DNA of 64,000 nucleotides. It comes from Scleromitrula shiraiana (lineage: Eukaryota; Ascomycota; Leotiomycetes; Helotiales; Sclerotiniaceae). A program made the translations under genes and the position numbers. This document shows, one piece after another, positions 10,288 to 23,145 of this stretch. How positions within the stretch are numbered: the stretch's first letter is position 1; each line of letters begins with the position of its first letter. The stretch is taken from assembly GCA_028455995.1 (NCBI GenBank), contig JABELC010000004.1, positions 3,408,501 to 3,472,500 on the forward strand, given 5' to 3'. The notes under the pieces were generated by a model. That model had not been told where the DNA came from. It saw only the letters and a list, made by a program, of their open reading frames with translations, and did no database searches.

Positions 10288-13268
10288 GGCGTTTTTGGGA
10301 GTTGAAAGATTGGATTGGGAATGGAGTGCGAACGGAGTGCGAACGGAGTGAGCGACTTGAATTGAATGGAATTGAATTGAATTAAATTAAATGTATTGTG
10401 CTTTGCACGTCATAGAGCATTAGATTTACTACAGATAAACTTTTGCTAGGTATTGGCTTTGGGAATAGGTGGGATGGATAGGGAATGGTCACTATGGAAC
10501 TGAACTGGCTTTGGCAATGCAATTGAACTTGATATGAGAGATGAAATGAGAGATGATGGATGATGGATGATTTTACGATAGCAAACAAGCAAGCAAATCT
10601 CAACTTTATTACTTTACTTACCATTGCTCATTCTTTCATGATCTGACTTTTGGTATCACTTTTGTCTTTGTACTTCTTCTTATTCTTACTCTTATTCTTA
10701 CTCTATTCCTGTCCTCCATCCTACATATCTCATCTCATCTCATCTCATCTCATCTTATCTCAAGTTTCAACACCGTATCTATACACCTTTTTCCTTTCTC
10801 CTAGGAATATTTCGATTCGTTCATTCCTTTTCCTTTTCCTTTTCCTCCTCTTTCACTCTGGTACCGTTATCGAACAATTAATTTCACATAAGCAAAAAAC
10901 ACATGCATTAAATACTAACATACTTGTCTTTAATAAGAGCGCAGCATATCTATCAACATCAAAATCAACATCAAAATCAAACCTCATAAGCCATCCACCC
11001 ACCCAAACTCCCATACAGCGAACCATCCACCACAACCAAAAAACCACAACACCACAACACCAGCCCAAACAAAATACCCCTCTCCCCTGCAAATCCCAAG
11101 ACTTCCAAAACCGTGAAATTTAAAAAAAACTCAGTAACGATATTGAGCTATGAGATGAGCGATGAGATGAGCGATGAGACTTCTTGAATATCCATATTTA
11201 ATAATGCAGAGATATATGATATATTTTACCCCGTCGATAAACTTTGATCGATCCTCGTTCGATCCTCGATCGATCCAACAGTTTTTTTTTTTTTTTCTTT
11301 TTTTTTTCTTTTTTAAAGATAGAGGAAGAGAAAGAGAAAGGGAAAGAGAAAGAGGAAGAGAAAGAGGAAGAGAGGATTTGTTTATTTACTTCTAGTCGTG
11401 ATAAATAAATAGATAAATATGCGAGCGAGATTCTGGAGTGGGGAAATTGGGGGAAGTGGATATTTAGTTATTTAGTTATTTAGTTATTTAGGTCCTTAAA
11501 ATCGAACATTCTTCTCTCTTCTATTTTACTGGTGATTGGTCGGAAACTACTTATCAGGATAATCATCATGATCATGATAATGATCGATATACGATGAGAG
11601 GGAATCGTTCATCGGTAGATGATCGGTAGTGAGGCCGCTCTGTTGATGTTGCTGGTTTGTTCATTGCTTGGATCTTACTTACTTATGCTATGCTGTGGTG
11701 TGCTGGGGTGTGGTGTGCTGGGGTGTGGTGTGCTATGGTGGGGTGTGCTGTTTATGGTGGATGATGTACCCGTGTAATCGATGATGATGATGATAGATGG
11801 ATCGAATTATCGATACAGGGGGGAGAGATTTCCCACATGCTGTGTGGTGCCTTGTGCGGGCGTGGGAATTTGGGGGGGGGGGGGGGGGGGGGGTTTGCTT
11901 TGTGGGTAGGTATTGGTGTATTGGTGTATTGAGGTTAAGGGGACTTGGAAGATTTATATATGTATGCATGCATCCATCTATCTTGTCGTGTTATGTTTTT
12001 TATTATTGTTGCTGTGATGTGACTGTGTTTAGAATAGAGTGTGCAACGATAGTCATAGGGGAAAGGAGGACACTTCGAATATAATTCAGCCCACCTTATG
12101 ATTCCTACTTCTACTACAAGGTAGTAAGTAATGTCAGAATTACAAATTCATCAATGCCTTAAACATGAAATATTATTTAGCTTCCCATTTTGCGATAACA
12201 TTCATAGAGCACTGCCAATAACGGCGCGGCGCGATTTATTGTTAATTCTCGCAACGGCTGGTTTGATTCCTGCTTTTTATAATAACGATGAGGGAATATT
12301 ACATGCTGGGTTGTTGTTAATCTTGTAGATGTTCAGAATCCGTGGAATTTCCATATATACTTAATGGAGAATAATGATGGCGATTCAGATTAATATATAA
12401 TGAGAGATGCAGGGAGTTTGTAAAAGCTTTTCTAATCTTGGGGTTGGTAGTCAAATTATGATCGTGGAGATGAATTGGTGTCGATATTGCCGGATAAAAG
12501 GTCATAAAAGGTCATAAAATGTCATATAGAGAGGAGAGATCATGTTGTGCAGATTATGGAAGTTGGTACTTTTGCATTGAAATTTTGTGTTGGGTTGATA
12601 AAGTACTGATTCGCTGTGTAAATTTGAGATGTGATGGCTTTATTCTTTGAATGATAATCATATGTTTGGAACTCTGATTTTCTCAGGGAGAATGTGTGGA
12701 TTGTTTGGAGGTATCCTTTTATAATAATGACTGTAGTTCATGATTCATAATACAGAATCATCGTTTTCAATGAACCAATATCTAGCCGGCGAATCAACTT
12801 TGCTCCATGCAAATGGATATATGCCCACTATAACGCAGTATCTATTGAACTAATTAACTTTGCTCCATGAATGATCCATAGGAGGTAGACCTGAATATGT
12901 TGTAACGAATTACAAATATAGAGTTTTCAATGATATTTGTAGACAAGTAACGTAACATAATAGTCATTAACCAGTGTTCTCAGATTAAAAATACAACCAA
13001 ACAAATAGATGATTCAAATAGAGAATATAATCTCCTAACGCTTGTGAAGGATACCAGAATTTCAAATCCGTCTTTTCTTCTATCGTAGTGGATAGTCTTA
13101 ATTAAACTGATACTCTACTATAATGAGTTAAGTCCATAACGTGACAAGGCGTTTAATGCACCCAAAAGTGTTTGTTACTGTGATCAATGCGTACTCCCCT
13201 CAGTTAAATCCTGGATCTAAAATAAGTGGAAATGCTCCAGAATTAGTAATGGCGCGTTCCCAACTCTT
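10288..13268. other. Gene-free stretch with simple repeats
   Basis: No coding sequence is supported over 3 kb. Present are ATTGA-type pentamers (10357-10392), a CATCT array (about 10730-10760), a T-run followed by a GAAAGAG purine tract (about 11281-11373), TTATTTAG repeats (about 11461-11490), GATCGATC palindromes near 11245-11275 and a G22 homopolymer at 11872-11893. Confidence 0.65.
11872..11893 (+). repeat. G22 homopolymer
   Basis: Twenty-two consecutive G on the plus strand, read directly. This is unusual in an otherwise AT-rich intergenic region; a shorter run of 14 G lies at 56158-56171. Confidence 0.9.
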
Positions 13269-14864
13269 TTAATCAGTCGGTGGTATCAACCAATGTCTCG
13301 TGTCGTCAGAGTCAATCTTGATAACAACACCAACCTCTCGGCCTTTTTTCAGAACCCTACGATAACCAGGCAAAGAACCTGAAACTTCGCAGGTTCCACT
13401 GCAGTAGAAAGCACAGGTACATTTTTCAAGGTATTCTGAACTTAAAGGGTAATCTTCTTCAAAAAAGATTCTTAAATACTCGTCATAAAACGAAAATCTG
13501 ATTTCCTCAAGATAAGGAGTGTGTATATCTTTAGCCTCGAGTAACTCGAATACCTGATTAAATAGGTCTCGTCGTCTTGGTTCCTGATTGGTGAATAATT
13601 CAAGGATACGTAAATTTGGAGGTACTTTATGAACGAGCCGATAATCTCCAGGAATTGGCATGAAGTCATCGTCCATAACTGCTAGCATTGAGTCAATGTC
13701 GCATGACCAGACTTCAAGGGCGGTAAATTCAGCCAGCGATGATGCGTCTCTGGATGAGGTATCATAATTTTCATATATAATTGTCAATTCTTTCAAACAA
13801 TTTTTTAAATGGGATAAGTGGCGAACAATCTCCCAGGGCTGTGGGCGGTTGCGATTATCTAATATGCCGTCATTATATCGGAACACCTTGAGATCATCGA
13901 CGCGACTTAAGAAACGTTCAATGCCTTGTGGGGACCATAGACATTTGGCCAAAGTTAAATCTTTTAGTTCAAAAGATTGGGTAATTTGGTCCTCGGGTTC
14001 GTGAATGACAGACATTCCCATCAATAGAAAGCAGTAATCGAGCGATTTCAGTCCCAGTAATCTTGTGATAGTGGTGAGATGTATTTTCTCCCAACGATCA
14101 TGATCATCACATACAGGAACTCCGATGCTCATCGACTTGAGTGAATGCAAAGGGGTGAATCCTACGGCATTACCGCTTTGTTTCAATGAAGTCTCTCTAG
14201 GAAGTATGGAACCCAATTTAGTTTCCTCCAAGCTCATGTGACACTTGAGATTTTCAGTTTTCTCGTTCCTCGCAAGATTTTCGGTGAATGCAGGAAACAG
14301 TACAAGTTCTTCAAGCTCGGAACTGCAGCAGGTAGAACCGATGTCAATGTTTATTAGACGTGGAAGGGTGCAGAGAATAAAACCAATTGCAATCCAAAAC
14401 GGAACATCTTGAGAGATTCAATAGGTACAATTTTCCGATCCATGCTGAAGCACTCTTGGAATTAGATGGATGATATTTTCAGTGATAGGTTGGGCTTTGG
14501 AGATATTTTCGTTTCTAGCTGGGCGGCCCAAGCCATTCAAATGGACAGTTTTGACAAACTTGCGAAATTCTGGCTTTTTTGCCAGGGTTCTGACAAATAA
14601 CTGAAAGCTCTTAGAATGGATTTCGACGAAGCTTTCGTAGAGAAATGGTATGATGATGCTGTTGAAGCGCCGCGAACATTTTGAGAAATTTGAGATAGCC
14701 TCCATCCCATTCACTATGCAACCTACGGGGTGGGGGTATTCCCTTCTGCGGCCGTCATTTAATGGAACATAATGATGATCGACATCTCTAAGACACCATA
14801 CAATTAATTGAATAAGCTCATCGGGAAGATCAATTAGTTGAGCCATACTGCCCTTTTGGTTCAT
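13269..14864 (-). pseudogene. F-box protein gene interrupted by an in-frame TGA
   Basis: Two open segments in the same frame (14864-14418 and 14417-13269) are separated only by a TGA at 14418-14420. Read through, they give about 530 residues. The start is the ATG at 14864 (MNQKGSMAQL), with a second ATG seven codons later. The N-terminus is a clear F-box: LIDLPDELIQLIVWCL, then SKCSRRFNSIIIPFLYE. The rest, after the stop, resembles the irregular leucine-rich region of fungal F-box proteins (LKNCLKELTIIYENYD, LRILELF). These act as substrate adaptors of SCF ubiquitin ligases. The simplest reading is a nonsense mutation, with little other decay. Alternatives are a sequencing error or an intron: the GT at 14428 and an AG at 14310-14309 would give a frame-preserving 120-bp intron with a weak acceptor. 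If so, the gene is intact. Confidence 0.6.
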
Positions 14865-15273
14865 CTGAAATTCCGAATGTAGTAAGATCCTGTGAGATAA
14901 AAATCTGACTTTTTTGGAAGATGTTTGAATATATAGGTAAGTGTGGTTGTCGGGTTATACATTGGGTCGTAGTTACTTGCGTTGCAATGGAACTCTGTAG
15001 TTAGCACCTCAAGACCTTTCGTGATTGAGTAGTGAGTGCTCTTTCCATTTCAATATAAAACTAGACATGAATCTGTGTGGGTACAAAGGTTGCAAGATCA
15101 AACCTTTTGCAAGTGTCCGTACCGAAGATTTTGATGTATGAAAATGCCAGGTGCAAGTTTCTCTGAGTGAATGGATAATCCACCTGATATCCTCGTTTAC
15201 AATTTTATTTGCAATATGCCCATCTGATTTTTTTCCCCCTCAAATAAATAACTTTTGAGTGGTGAAGTTAATT
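14865..15273. other. Spacer between F-box gene and TPR gene
   Basis: About 400 bp between two minus-strand genes. It should hold the 3' end of the TPR gene and the promoter of the F-box gene. A candidate last exon of the TPR gene (reading MGILQIKL and a stop near 15205-15230) lies here if the GTAAGC at its stop is used as a donor. Nothing else is seen. Confidence 0.4.
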
Positions 15274-16427
15274 CTAATTGCTTACTTGCTGATGAACGTC
15301 TACGAATCCTTCGGCTCGTTTCAACCACTTCGAAGCTTCATCTAACCGGCCTTGAGATTTGTAGATTGATGCTAGATTTAACATACTTGGTTCAAACCCG
15401 CCTTCAGCTGCAACTTGAAACCATTCTTTAGCCATACCATAGTCTTTTTTGGAAGGTTCCTTTCCAGATTGATCATCAATATTTGATAATTCAATAGCGC
15501 CTAGATTGTGCCATGCCTCAATAATACCAGAGGATGCTGCTTTAAGTAAATAAACCTTTTGTTCTGCTGAGCCAGGCTGTTGAATTTTCGAAAGATAGAA
15601 GTATGCTGACGGGTCATCAAGTTCCAATGCTCCTTTTTTGAAGGCTTCTTCTGCGCCTTTTATATCGTCTCGTCTTAAGAGAATTTGCCCTAGGGCAGAA
15701 AATGCCTCACCTGCCCCTTCAAACGTGGATGATACAGAGGTAGCACTTTGTAACCATTGCAAGGCTTCTTGTTCTTTTCCTAGACTAAGAAGAATTTGTC
15801 CTAGTAATGACATGGCTTCAACGTTCCTATCTTTCTTCGCCAATATACCCAAGCGTTGGTAGATTTTTGAATCTAATCTGTTAGATCTGAAAGCACGGCT
15901 TGCAAGTTCTAATGTTGCCGCTGGATCCCCAAGCGCAGATGCTGATAATAACAATTGCCCTGCGAGAGCTTTCTGTTGCACAGCTTTACATCTACTTAAT
16001 ACCATAGCTAAATGGGCAACTGTGGATGCGCTTAAGTCATATTCTAAGGCCAATCAGTCTACAACTTAGACAACGGACTCTTAAACTAACCATTACAGAT
16101 TCCTTGCTCCCAACCGGGGTTCGACTTCCCGTGTAGACTCTGATAATGCCGTAGGAATGCCATTGCTTTTGTAGGCGTCAAGTTCAGAAAGCCAGATTTT
16201 TGACTGGATTCGAGTATGAAAAGTGGCGGAAGGGCGTCTTCAGTGTTAATTGGTGGTGTCTTTATTCTTATTAGTCCTGGTGGTACTGATGGCCCTGATG
16301 GTCCTGAAGGTCTTGAAGGTCTGGATGGTTCTCGAGCCGTCATTCGTTGAGTGGAATGAAGAGATCTTCGAGTTATTGTTCTCAGATCATTTTGAAAGAC
16401 CTTAGAAAGTTTACTTGATATCGACAT
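15274..16427 (-). CDS. Mitochondrial-type TPR/Sel1-repeat protein
   Basis: Exon 1 is 16427-16091 and exon 2 is 16043-15274; the 47-bp intron (GTTAGT donor, TTAG acceptor, CTGAT branch) keeps the frame. The product is 368 residues. The ATG at 16427 opens MSISSKLSKVFQNDLRTITRRS, basic and hydroxylated with no acid until Asp14, so a matrix-targeting presequence is likely. A Pro/Ser repeat (PSRPSGPSGPS) follows. The second exon is a series of helix-pair repeats of TPR/Sel1 type: ALGDPAATLELA, EALQWLQSA, GAEEAFKKGA, GIIEAWHNLGAIEL, AKEWFQVAAEGG, PSMLNLASIYKSQGR. These repeats are protein-binding scaffolds; the partner is unknown. The stop sits in a GTAAGC that could be a donor, adding a tiny last exon, so the extreme C-terminus is uncertain. 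Confidence 0.8.
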
Positions 16428-16702
16428 GATGATAAAGGAATATTTTGGTCTATTGAGGTTGCTCTGATATATGCCAAATGAATGTTTACATTTGGTGCAT
16501 ATCAATTGCAAATTGAGCTCTAATGCTTTGATGTTTCCTCAGCCACTTTCGTGACTAACGGTTGTGGCTGTATCATCTGATAAGGTTTAGCGCGTCCGAT
16601 ACTAAAACTTTCCTAAAGTTTTTTGTTACTGTGCAAGTATACCTAGAGGGCCCACAACATTGGAGCAGTAGATATTCTAACCAATACGATTTTTCGTAGG
16701 TG

Positions 16703-18074
16703 ATGTTCTCCAAAATCTTTGTTTCCGCAAAAGATTTGTTCAGATCAGATTCGCAGATCGAACCTTCTACCCCGAGCCAGCAATTGAGAAGAGAAAACGC
16801 AGCTATGGTTACTACGCGGGGTAGAGCTCGAGAAAATTTTACGAATGGTCAAGCTGCAAACGCAAATGAAGATTCGCCGATTGTTGAAGATGGAACTCCA
16901 TTAAGCAAAAAGGGTCGACCAAGCAAACGCAAGCAACAAGTAATTGACAATGAAGATGAGGTTGAGGTTACCCCGAGGACGAAGAGAGACGACAAACTAC
17001 CAGTTCGGGAGAAAGAGGAAGATTCTTTAGTGAAACATACTCACATGGCTGTGGAGATCCCCACTGCGGATTTAGTAGAAGCTTCAGAGGAGTCGCACGT
17101 TGTGAAGAGTCTAAAGGAGGAGGTAAAGCAAGTATCCAAAAACGGAGAAACTCCCAAGTCCTCGAAGACAACAGTAATAACTACAACACCAGCTTCTTCA
17201 AAGCACAAACGATTTGGTAGTGAGGAACCGGTCACGCAAGTAATAGATTCTACTATTACAGAGTCTGTTCAAACAGTCAACAATGATGAACCTGAAAGCA
17301 GTGACGACGATGATGCACCAGAGGAGGTCACCACAACTGATGCATTGAAGGCAGCCAAAGAGAAAGCACGAGAAACTGCGAAGGTTGTCGAAGAGTATGT
17401 ACAATTCAAGAAATATTTATCAGTAGATTGGACTAACCTTTTCTAGGCAAGCAGCTGCGGCTAGAAGGAAGCGTCAAGAAAAAGATGTCATACTCAAACG
17501 TCAAGCTGAAATCTCAAATAAGAAGCGCAAACATGAAGTTGACACGAAAGAAGAAATGCTACCTCCCGCACAAAAAGCAAAACTCGAACAGCCCACCGCA
17601 ACATCCCCAATAACATCAATTGCTGAGCGGGACAACATGGAAGTGGACGATGTCGAATCAAATACTTTGGAGGGAGATGGAACTGCTGATGGGCGACTGG
17701 AAGATGATTCTGATATAGAAGAAATCAACCGAACATTTGCACCATCCCTCGGTTATCGTCCTCTACCCGATCTTCTTCCCGCTGAATATCTCGAAGATAA
17801 TGACGAGGAAGACTTTGCCTCAGAACCCAGACAAATCTCTACAAATCACCCAAAGAGAAACAAACTCCGCGACCTCATTGAGAAACGACCAAAAGATCGA
17901 AAGATTGGTTCCACTACATATAGAGTCGCTCAATCTCACAACACTCATTTACCACCCAAGGCTTCCGTCCAAGCTCGCCTTCTGAAGGAGTCCTGGTTGC
18001 AAGGAAGACCAGGAAGTAAGATTAAGCCGAACAGGAAGCCACTTACGAAGGGATTTTTTGCCTCAAGGAAATAG
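16703..18074 (+). CDS. Probable U3 snoRNA-associated nucleolar protein (Bud21/Utp16-like)
   Basis: Exons 16703-17394 and 17447-18074; the 52-bp intron has a GTATGT donor, CTAAC branch and CTAG acceptor, and the frame is kept. The product is 439 residues if the ATG at 16703 is used; the ATG at 16805 (MVTTRGRAREN) is an alternative start. The protein is highly charged: an AT-hook-like KKGRPSKRK near residue 70, then acidic stretches (SSDDDDAPEE), a Lys/Arg-rich helix around the exon junction (AARRKRQEKDVILKRQAEISNKKRKHE) and a basic C-terminus with WLQGRPGSKIKP and GFFASRK. The basic central helix plus the late conserved basic tail fit the Pfam U3_snoRNA_assoc family, a component of the small-subunit processome that matures 18S rRNA. 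I recognise this by pattern only; general nuclear protein is the fallback. The sequence has no catalytic motifs. Confidence 0.6.
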
Positions 18075-21000
18075 TATGCGTATTAGACTTTGATATGATC
18101 TCTCATGTGCTTTGTTTAATCAAAAGGGGTGGTGTTGGGCGTACTGTTACTGGATATGTTTTATTGCATCGGATTACATGTTAGATTATGAATGGACTTT
18201 GGGTGAAAATATAAAAAAACTGGCTATGCTACTACTATCGAGAGCTAAGATATCTTGCTAGAATACCGTGGGTGGAAAACGAATGGATGTAGTGTTGAAG
18301 GGATCAAGGTTGATTCATACCCATTACTTATGCTGGAGTGGCATTCATTGATAGATAGCGAATAATGTAGTTCAGAAGAATGAAGAATAAAATTATACGT
18401 CTATCTATATACATACATAGATATATCACCATGAAAAACCTAAAGAAAAATGTGATGTAACCTAGCTACCTACTCATTTTCCTCGATTTCTATCACAATG
18501 ATTATATTGGCCCTATCGAAATCTATTCACTTCTGGAATTATTTCGTACCACCGCGCACCAGTGATTGTCGATTATCTGTCGGATCAGATAAACTGTGTC
18601 ACTTGATCTGTCGGATTTGATCAAAAAATTCAGACTAGACGGACGGCGGTTAGTAGTTCTACCGCGAACTTCATCCTTTGATTTCACATTCACTGGTATA
18701 TGTATTCACAAGTCAACCTTCTTTTTGCGATCAAGAGACTAGGTGTCGTTTGATACGAATATCTCCCTACCCCAAAACTTACTTTTTACCCTTGCCTGTC
18801 ATCGAAATCAATTAAGCGGACCGTGTTAGCCTAGATATTTGGTATTGCTACTGAGGCGGTGACTTATCTCCACAGAATGCTTTTGATCACAAAAACCTTC
18901 AGGGCTATCTTATAATTATCATGAACACAAGAAATCAATGTATCGCTTAGAAAACTGATGTTCATTTATCAACTGACAAATCTAGGTCAGTGGTGATATG
19001 ATTTTGTTTGTATAATGTGCAGGGAAAATCAATGAGACTCGATGTGAACGGGCATCTAGCGATCATCTCGATTTCGAAGAAGATTGCGCATGCGAGGTTC
19101 GACTTATTAAATACTCCGGGAATTTAATATCATAAACATATGCGCATAAGATGAAAACGTTTCACAGTGAACAAGAATTCAGTGGATCAACAACTCATTT
19201 ATATCGTTGGAGAAGCTTGTATTTTGGAACGAGGAGAAGATGTTTGCGAAATTCAATACGAGGTTGCAACAAGTCTGCATACGACATATATTGGATATCC
19301 CGACAGAAATATTATCTCTCAATAAGCATATACTGAATTGGAGAGGGTGGCTCTGAGAATACAACCGAGACATCGAGGGTTGTGCGAATTTGACAGAGAT
19401 GTGAGGACTATTATCGCACTTCAATCACTCTATAATTCGCGGGGTTTGTTGCTGAGATTCTAAGCAACCGGGAAGGTCGAAACATGTATTGAAAACTGAT
19501 ATCTCAACAGACCGCAAGGATCGGACACAAAAATGAAGTAGTAATCCATGTAGTCATGGTAGTACCAAGATCTACAACGCTGTAGAGTGCTTGCATTCCT
19601 ATTTTGCAGTAATGAAGCTTCAAATATAAGCTTGATGTGCTGTTAGCTCTTCACTTTGATAGTTATTGCTCTTGTTTAATTATTAAAAGCTTCTTGAAAT
19701 GAAGTATAGAGTCGGGTTAACAACCGTATTTGATTTGGGGTGCAGATCCGTTGCCTATTAATCCTAGCAATTTGCCTCTTTATACGGGGCGCGTAACGTA
19801 CACGTCAGCACGTGAACAATATAAATTGCAAGATTCCAGCAAATCATATTCATGCAATTGGGGCATGGGACGAACTCAATGCAATGCGACAATCTCTTCC
19901 CATGCATTGTCAACCCAGGTTTTATCTCATTGGATAATTGCAAGTGTCAATAAAGAGGAAAATTGTATGTTCCCCCAATTTTGCTCCGTACCTTTCCGCG
20001 GGATTTACATACATAAACATGTACCTTGTAGATTCCTCGAAAAGTGGCATGATTGCAACCATGAACGATAAAGAGACATTCTACTACTTAGTGTGACTGT
20101 CGAGTATGTATGAATGCTTGAGTTCCGCTTGGATATCAACCCGCCACACATTTGGATGTATTCAGTTCAATCTAATCATTCTTCACCATCACTTGAATGG
20201 AGTCCTACTGTTTGGCCTTACTTCTTGGAACGATTTGATTTTGTACATCTAAAGAACATCGCTCTACCAGTTACATATACTGTTGCTCTTTGCTCCTCTA
20301 ATATTCCATCAATCATGCCCTGGTGTCTTTAATATTTGCGCGGGCCTAAAATACACTTGTGGGATTTTGTTTGCAGAAGAGAACTATCCTCCTAGGCCCT
20401 AATTCGCGAATATCGCTGATGCTCAAATGAGTTATAATCGTGCGCTCTATTGTTGCCCTTTGTTCAGACCTTTTTTCATCTCATCTGCTATGATTATGCT
20501 GTTTGTTTCTTCATCCGCTGACATCTACAAGAATAACACCAGATTGTTAGTTACTTTTTTCTCTCGCGAATTTGCAATGAGAATAAGGGGCTTCCTATGA
20601 GAACAAAGATTCGCCGTTATCGTTATAAACCCACACATATTTCACCTGCTGCCTTCAGCCTTGTTGCCTCTTCACAACCAACGAATGTCTCGTCTCAAAC
20701 TGGATGTCCCAAACTTCCCACCAATAAATACAAAAATGTATGAAAGGAAATAGGTGAAGTTGACGGTATACGAAGGTTGACAGAGTGGGTTGTTACCAGT
20801 AACAGCTACACTCGTTGAACTTCGTCCCAATGTTATCAATGATGCTATTCGTGGGTCCTGGAAGCTTCAAGATACAATAGTTTAAGTGGTTCATTACGCG
20901 CGGAGTTTTCGTGCAACCCTTCAACCATGCGAGAATGTCTAAGCCTCTAAGGTTGCTTGCACGGCTCTCTTGAGGTTGTAGCACTTTGAAATTCGTATTA

Positions 21001-22272
21001 CTCAATGCGTTCAAACGGAAAATAGCATTACCGATCGGATAAATCTCTAGATTGTTGATATCTGCAGCCTTCCTAATCGCATCCACATCCCAATAGATTT
21101 TATAGCTTGGTAATTGCTCTGCATTACCGACGATCAAATCAGATTGAGGTTGCATATCAAGTGACTCTAAACTGTTATGCCTAGAACCCAGATTATGTCG
21201 CTGCTTGAAAATGATGGAGTGGCGTATAAACAATTACGCATGCGCAATCATCCACAATATGAATGGTTGCAAATAAAATGATGAGTGACAGTACTAGCTG
21301 CCTGTTGTTAGAACTTCTGTAGTGACTTCTATCATCATAACATAGTATCACTTTAGTGTTACAATCTGCTTTATTCTTTGGAATCTGCATACAGATCCCA
21401 GACCGAGATCAACTTAGAATCATCGAGTTGCCGAATGTAGCCACATTTCCGTATTCCTTTCCAGCCAGCCAAGGCCAAATATTCATAGTTCTCAACATCA
21501 ACAATTGTAAACAAAACGATTGGATGCTTTTATCCTTGGGACAGCAAGAAACAGGTTGTTGAGCATGGGAGCCAACAGGCTGTTGTGTCTACTCATAAGG
21601 AACCAAAATGCCATACCGTGACCCGTTCTTGTATGGTTTCCAATAATCCTTCACCGGCATCTCATTAAGTTGTAGCCGATTCAGGAGAAATAATTGCATA
21701 CGGATATGCAATGCAAAGTGCCCGTGCCTCTTTGGTACGGAAAGTTTTCTCCCTTCACACCGAAGCTTCAAATTCCTGATTGGCTCATTGAGTTTTATAC
21801 CTAGTGCAGTTTTAGCAACCTTTGAAGAAAGTTTAACTTGCTTGCTCTTTTTATGTCGTGCCAAAAAAATGATATTAATTTCGGATCGGGAATGTGAAAA
21901 CACGGAGAGGGTATGAATCACATCGATGGCTTTCTACCAGCCTTGGTGAGTAGACGTTGATCCTCACCCAGGCAGCTGACTGAATCGAGACTATCTTATC
22001 GGAAACTTGCATTTACTTAGTTTCCCCTTAACTTAGAACCATCACAAAATAAACTGCAAACAAAAATATGATGAGAATATGCACCATCAATGATCTTTAG
22101 CATTTAGTTTTTTTGCTTTTCATCGCAAGTTGATAACGTCTGAGTTCTTGATTCCCTATAACTGTGAGTGCTCATTCTCTAACTTCTTTCCACTTCCTAA
22201 TCATCATTTAAACTTGATACATTGCATAAAAATCACAAAAAGCTTTACGTCACGTTCTCTCCAAGGCTAACA
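18075..22272. other. 4.2-kb stretch with no supported gene
   Basis: Neither simple repeats nor recognisable protein domains are seen. Several open frames of 60-146 codons exist. The longest, minus strand 20793-21233 and 21589-21921, have protein-like composition but no motif I know and no ATG-initiated full gene. They could be remnants of decayed genes or unrecognised exons. Confidence 0.5.
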
Positions 22273-23145
22273 ATGGTCAAGCGACGTCGACCTTACATAT
22301 ATTGTGATTTTCCAAGTTGCACCAAACATTTCTTGAGTGTGCGCATTTTAATCAATCACCAGCGGACAACACATAGTGTTCGACAGCACACCTGCCCCTA
22401 CTGTCATAAACAAGTAAAGGGCATTAGAGCTCACATAGATCGGAAAAAGAAGCGTAAGGATTGGGAGCATGAGGGAAACCTCCCTGGTATACGTTCCCTA
22501 TAAACTTGAGCCCTACGAATAAAGACTAACTATCTTCGAGTCCACATTGAATATTCTCCTATACTACCACGATGTCCCGCAGCTCCATCCATTCGACCAC
22601 AGACGACAATAACATCACCACCACCTCTCGATCTTCGATTAATCCAACAGGTGGTAAAAAGGTCACCCTCGCCTGCCAAACCGTTTCTCGACAATAATTG
22701 GACGGATAGTGTGGGGGATATGATAGAATACGCTGCGTGGGAAAAGGCATCCCCACTTTCAACTCCACCTGTATCATCACCGGTAAACTTTGGGTTGGAT
22801 TCAAAATGTCCAAGCTCCAATGAAAAAGATCATTTTCTACCATTTCCAGGAACATTTACGTGGGCACACAGCCCCACGTTAACGGATTCTGACGCGTTTC
22901 ACGACCCCGATATTCCAATTCCAAGCATAGAGGTCGACAATCGTACGGAAGCAGATGACGCAATTCTTAGTGTGGAGGCGGCAGAACGCGAATGGCCACC
23001 AATACTAGATCTAACTCCCGACCGGTCTCCACCATCGAACCCAATCTCTGTCGACAGAGAGAGCTCCCAAGAGTTGATAGATTGGATCATTGAATCTATC
23101 AGCAATCCTCTCTATCGGGTTCGGATGTCCACCGAGCAGTGGTGA
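22273..23145 (+). CDS. Small C2H2 zinc-finger protein, two exons
   Basis: The ATG at 22273 opens MVKRRRPYIYCDFPSC. One classical finger is visible, C-x4-C-x12-H-x4-H (CDFPSC to HQRTTH, about residues 10-32). A second, incomplete one follows (CPYCHKQVKGIRAH). The frame stops at 22501, but the same phase reopens downstream. A 54-bp intron (GT at 22487, CTAAC branch, ending CGAG at 22540) joins 22273-22486 to 22541-23145 in frame and gives about 272 residues. A better donor, GTAAGG at 22454, also keeps frame with the same acceptor. The second exon is acidic, Pro/Ser-rich and disordered (SPSPAKPF, TPPVSSP, DLTPDRSPPSNP), like a transcriptional activation or docking tail. A nucleic-acid-binding regulator is inferred; targets are unknown. 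The GAG acceptor is rare, so the exon structure is tentative. Confidence 0.5.

Noticed and set aside
11797..12084. 95-codon frame containing a Gly run
   Set aside because: The Gly run is the G22 homopolymer; the rest has no protein-like pattern.
14408..14428. 21-bp GT-AG segment covering the F-box TGA
   Set aside because: It would restore the frame but is far shorter than any plausible spliceosomal intron.
16115..16135. Sequence resembling a tRNA T-loop (GGGGTTCGACTTCCC)
   Set aside because: It lies inside the coding exon of the TPR gene and no acceptor stem or anticodon arm can be drawn around it.
20793..21921. Two minus-strand frames of 146 and 110 codons
   Set aside because: Protein-like composition, but no ATG start for the full frames, no known motif, and I could not find splice sites joining them. 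Possible remnants; not claimed as genes.
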